Assembly (NCBI GenBank): GCA_945899335.1
Contig: CAMDIP010000062.1
Location: 1-7,641, forward strand
Origin: Bordetella parapertussis
Lineage (GTDB): Bacteria; Pseudomonadota; Gammaproteobacteria; Burkholderiales; Burkholderiaceae_C
Direction of reading: 5' to 3'
Length of the DNA stretch: 7,641 bases
Of the stretch, positions 6,641-7,641 are shown one piece after another (within the stretch, counting starts at the first letter, position 1; each line of letters begins with the position of its first letter). The position numbers and the translations under genes are program-made. The notes under the pieces were generated by a model. The model was not told the origin of the DNA. It saw only the letters and a list, made by a program, of their open reading frames with translations, and did no database searches.

Positions 6641-7524
6641 CCGCAGCCAACAACCGACGTGGCGTGATCGCCATGTCGGTCGGTATGGCCAGTTTTGTTT
6701 TAAACGACTCGCTGGTCAAGTATGTCAGCGACAGTTTGCCTCCATCCCAACTGATTTTTTTGCGTGGTCTTTTGGCCATGCTGGGTTTGGCCTTGCTGTG
6801 TGTTTACATGGGCACTTTCAAAAACCCACGCAGCGCCATCACGGCTTTGCGTGACCGCTGGGTATTGATTCGTTCATGTTTAGATGGCTTGGCCAGTCTG
6901 GTGTATTTGACTGCAATGTTTCACATGCCCTTGGCAAACGCAACGGCCATCAATATGACAACCCCTTTGTTGATTGCTTTGCTGTCAGGCTTGCTATTGG
7001 GTGTTCGCGTCAGCCTTCGTCACTGGCTCATCATCGCCACCGGTTTTATCGGCGTATTGTTGGTGGTGCAACCTCAGGCAGAGGGCTTTAACCTTTGGGC
7101 TTGGGTCTGTTTGGGCGGCACTTTGTTACACGCCTTGCGCGACATCAGCATGCGGTTTGTGCCGTCCCATATTCCATCCTTGATGGTGACCTTGTGTACA
7201 GCGACAACTGCCACGCTCATGGCGGGTGTGTGGAGTTTGTGGCAAGACTGGGCAACGGTAAGCATGGTCTCTTGGGCGTGCTTGGGTGGCGCAGCGGCGC
7301 TACTTAGCATCGGTTATTTCCTGTTGATTCAAAGCACGCGCAGTGCCGACTTAACAGTAGTTGCGCCCTTTCGCTATGTGGGCCTGCTGACAGCGGTTGT
7401 CATGGGCTTTGTGGTGTGGGGCGATATTCCTAATACGATGGCCTGGTCTGGCATGGTCTTGCTGGTCGGTGCTGGCTTGATGATGATGCGCAGTCAGCCC
7501 GTGGTGACTGCAACCCCAGATTAA
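6637..7524 (+). CDS. EamA/DMT-superfamily membrane transporter
   Basis: This 295-residue protein has about ten hydrophobic helices (near 9-30, 37-57, 76-94, 99-121, 129-146, 152-170, 181-201, 207-229, 240-258 and 263-283). The arrangement is the two five-helix EamA repeats of the drug/metabolite transporter superfamily in the inner membrane. Family-typical features are [12 protein letters not shown] in helix 1, a FLRGLLA segment in helix 2, and an Ala/Asn/Pro-rich helix 4 ([17 protein letters not shown]). The substrate cannot be read from the sequence; relatives export or import amino acids, nucleotides, S-adenosylmethionine or other metabolites. Its ATG overlaps the rpoD stop as ATGA, with no Shine-Dalgarno, so translation is probably coupled to rpoD. 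No separate promoter or intervening terminator is seen. A GTG at 6664 is an alternative start that would shorten the cytoplasmic N-terminus. Confidence 0.88.
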   Translation: MTAANNRRGVIAMSVGMASFVLNDSLVKYVSDSLPPSQLIFLRGLLAMLGLALLCVYMGTFKNPRSAITALRDRWVLIRSCLDGLASLVYLTAMFHMPLANATAINMTTPLLIALLSGLLLGVRVSLRHWLIIATGFIGVLLVVQPQAEGFNLWAWVCLGGTLLHALRDISMRFVPSHIPSLMVTLCTATTATLMAGVWSLWQDWATVSMVSWACLGGAAALLSIGYFLLIQSTRSADLTVVAPFRYVGLLTAVVMGFVVWGDIPNTMAWSGMVLLVGAGLMMMRSQPVVTATPD

Positions 7525-7641
7525 TTGGAATACCGACCTGTCAAAAATCTAATATGACTGTTTCGTTACTTAACGCCATACAGACAGCGTTTCTAAAGTT
7601 TTTTCAAAAAAATCCGTTTTTTATCAAATAAATTTGAAATT
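7525..7641. other. AT-rich intergenic region with inverted repeats and A/T tracts
   Basis: No gene is visible in these 117 bases. They are strikingly richer in A+T than the rest of the window. An inverted repeat CGTTA-CT-TAACG lies at 7564-7575, flanked by CTGT (7558-7561) and ACAG (7580-7583), so an imperfect hairpin is possible. T-tract 7599-7604, A-tract 7606-7612 and T-tract 7617-7622 follow. These do not form a canonical GC-stem-plus-U-tract terminator. The region may hold a weak terminator for the rpoD-transporter unit or upstream elements of the next gene beyond the window. Confidence 0.5.

Noticed and set aside
7599..7622. T6-C-A7-TCCG-T6 as an intrinsic terminator
   Set aside because: Any stem is A/T only and lacks the GC-rich portion needed for efficient termination, so no terminator is called.
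1..7641. CRISPR array, insertion sequence, integron attC site or toxin-antitoxin pair
   Set aside because: No spaced identical repeats, transposase motifs, terminal inverted repeats, attC-like palindromes or paired small genes were seen on either strand.

Overview
The window looks like ordinary chromosomal DNA from a betaproteobacterium. It is most likely a Burkholderiales member of the Comamonadaceae type, by inference from gene content, moderately high GC and the long Lys/Ala/Pro-rich N-terminus on its RpoD. All five genes lie on the + strand and are packed tightly. They are the 3' part of an HSD10-like short-chain dehydrogenase gene, a complete gamma-glutamyltransferase (ggt), the replication primase dnaG, the primary sigma factor rpoD, and a ten-helix EamA/DMT-family transporter.

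Layout: the dehydrogenase stop codon is followed with no gap, and in the same frame, by the GTG start of ggt. One base separates ggt from dnaG. The only sizeable internal gap is the 195 bases between dnaG and rpoD. It carries a perfect extended -10 element (TGGTATAAT) that overlaps the dnaG stop codon, a weak candidate heat-shock promoter, a possible 15-codon leader ORF and a clear Shine-Dalgarno for rpoD. The rpoD stop overlaps the transporter start (ATGA). After the transporter there are 117 bases of conspicuously AT-rich non-coding DNA with short inverted repeats and A/T tracts.

Functionally, dnaG-rpoD is the core of the classical macromolecular synthesis operon (rpsU-dnaG-rpoD in enterobacteria). 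Here rpsU is not next to dnaG. A beta-oxidation-type dehydrogenase and a secreted glutathione/gamma-glutamyl hydrolase precede it, and a transporter follows. The spacing suggests that dnaG depends on transcription and translation arriving from the metabolic genes, while rpoD has its own promoter. The transporter probably rides on rpoD expression.

I found no mobile element, CRISPR array, RNA gene or clearly novel multi-gene system. The points most worth a second look are the 4-residue-periodic histone-H1-like tail on RpoD, the regulatory architecture of the dnaG-rpoD gap, and the unusual operon partners of dnaG.
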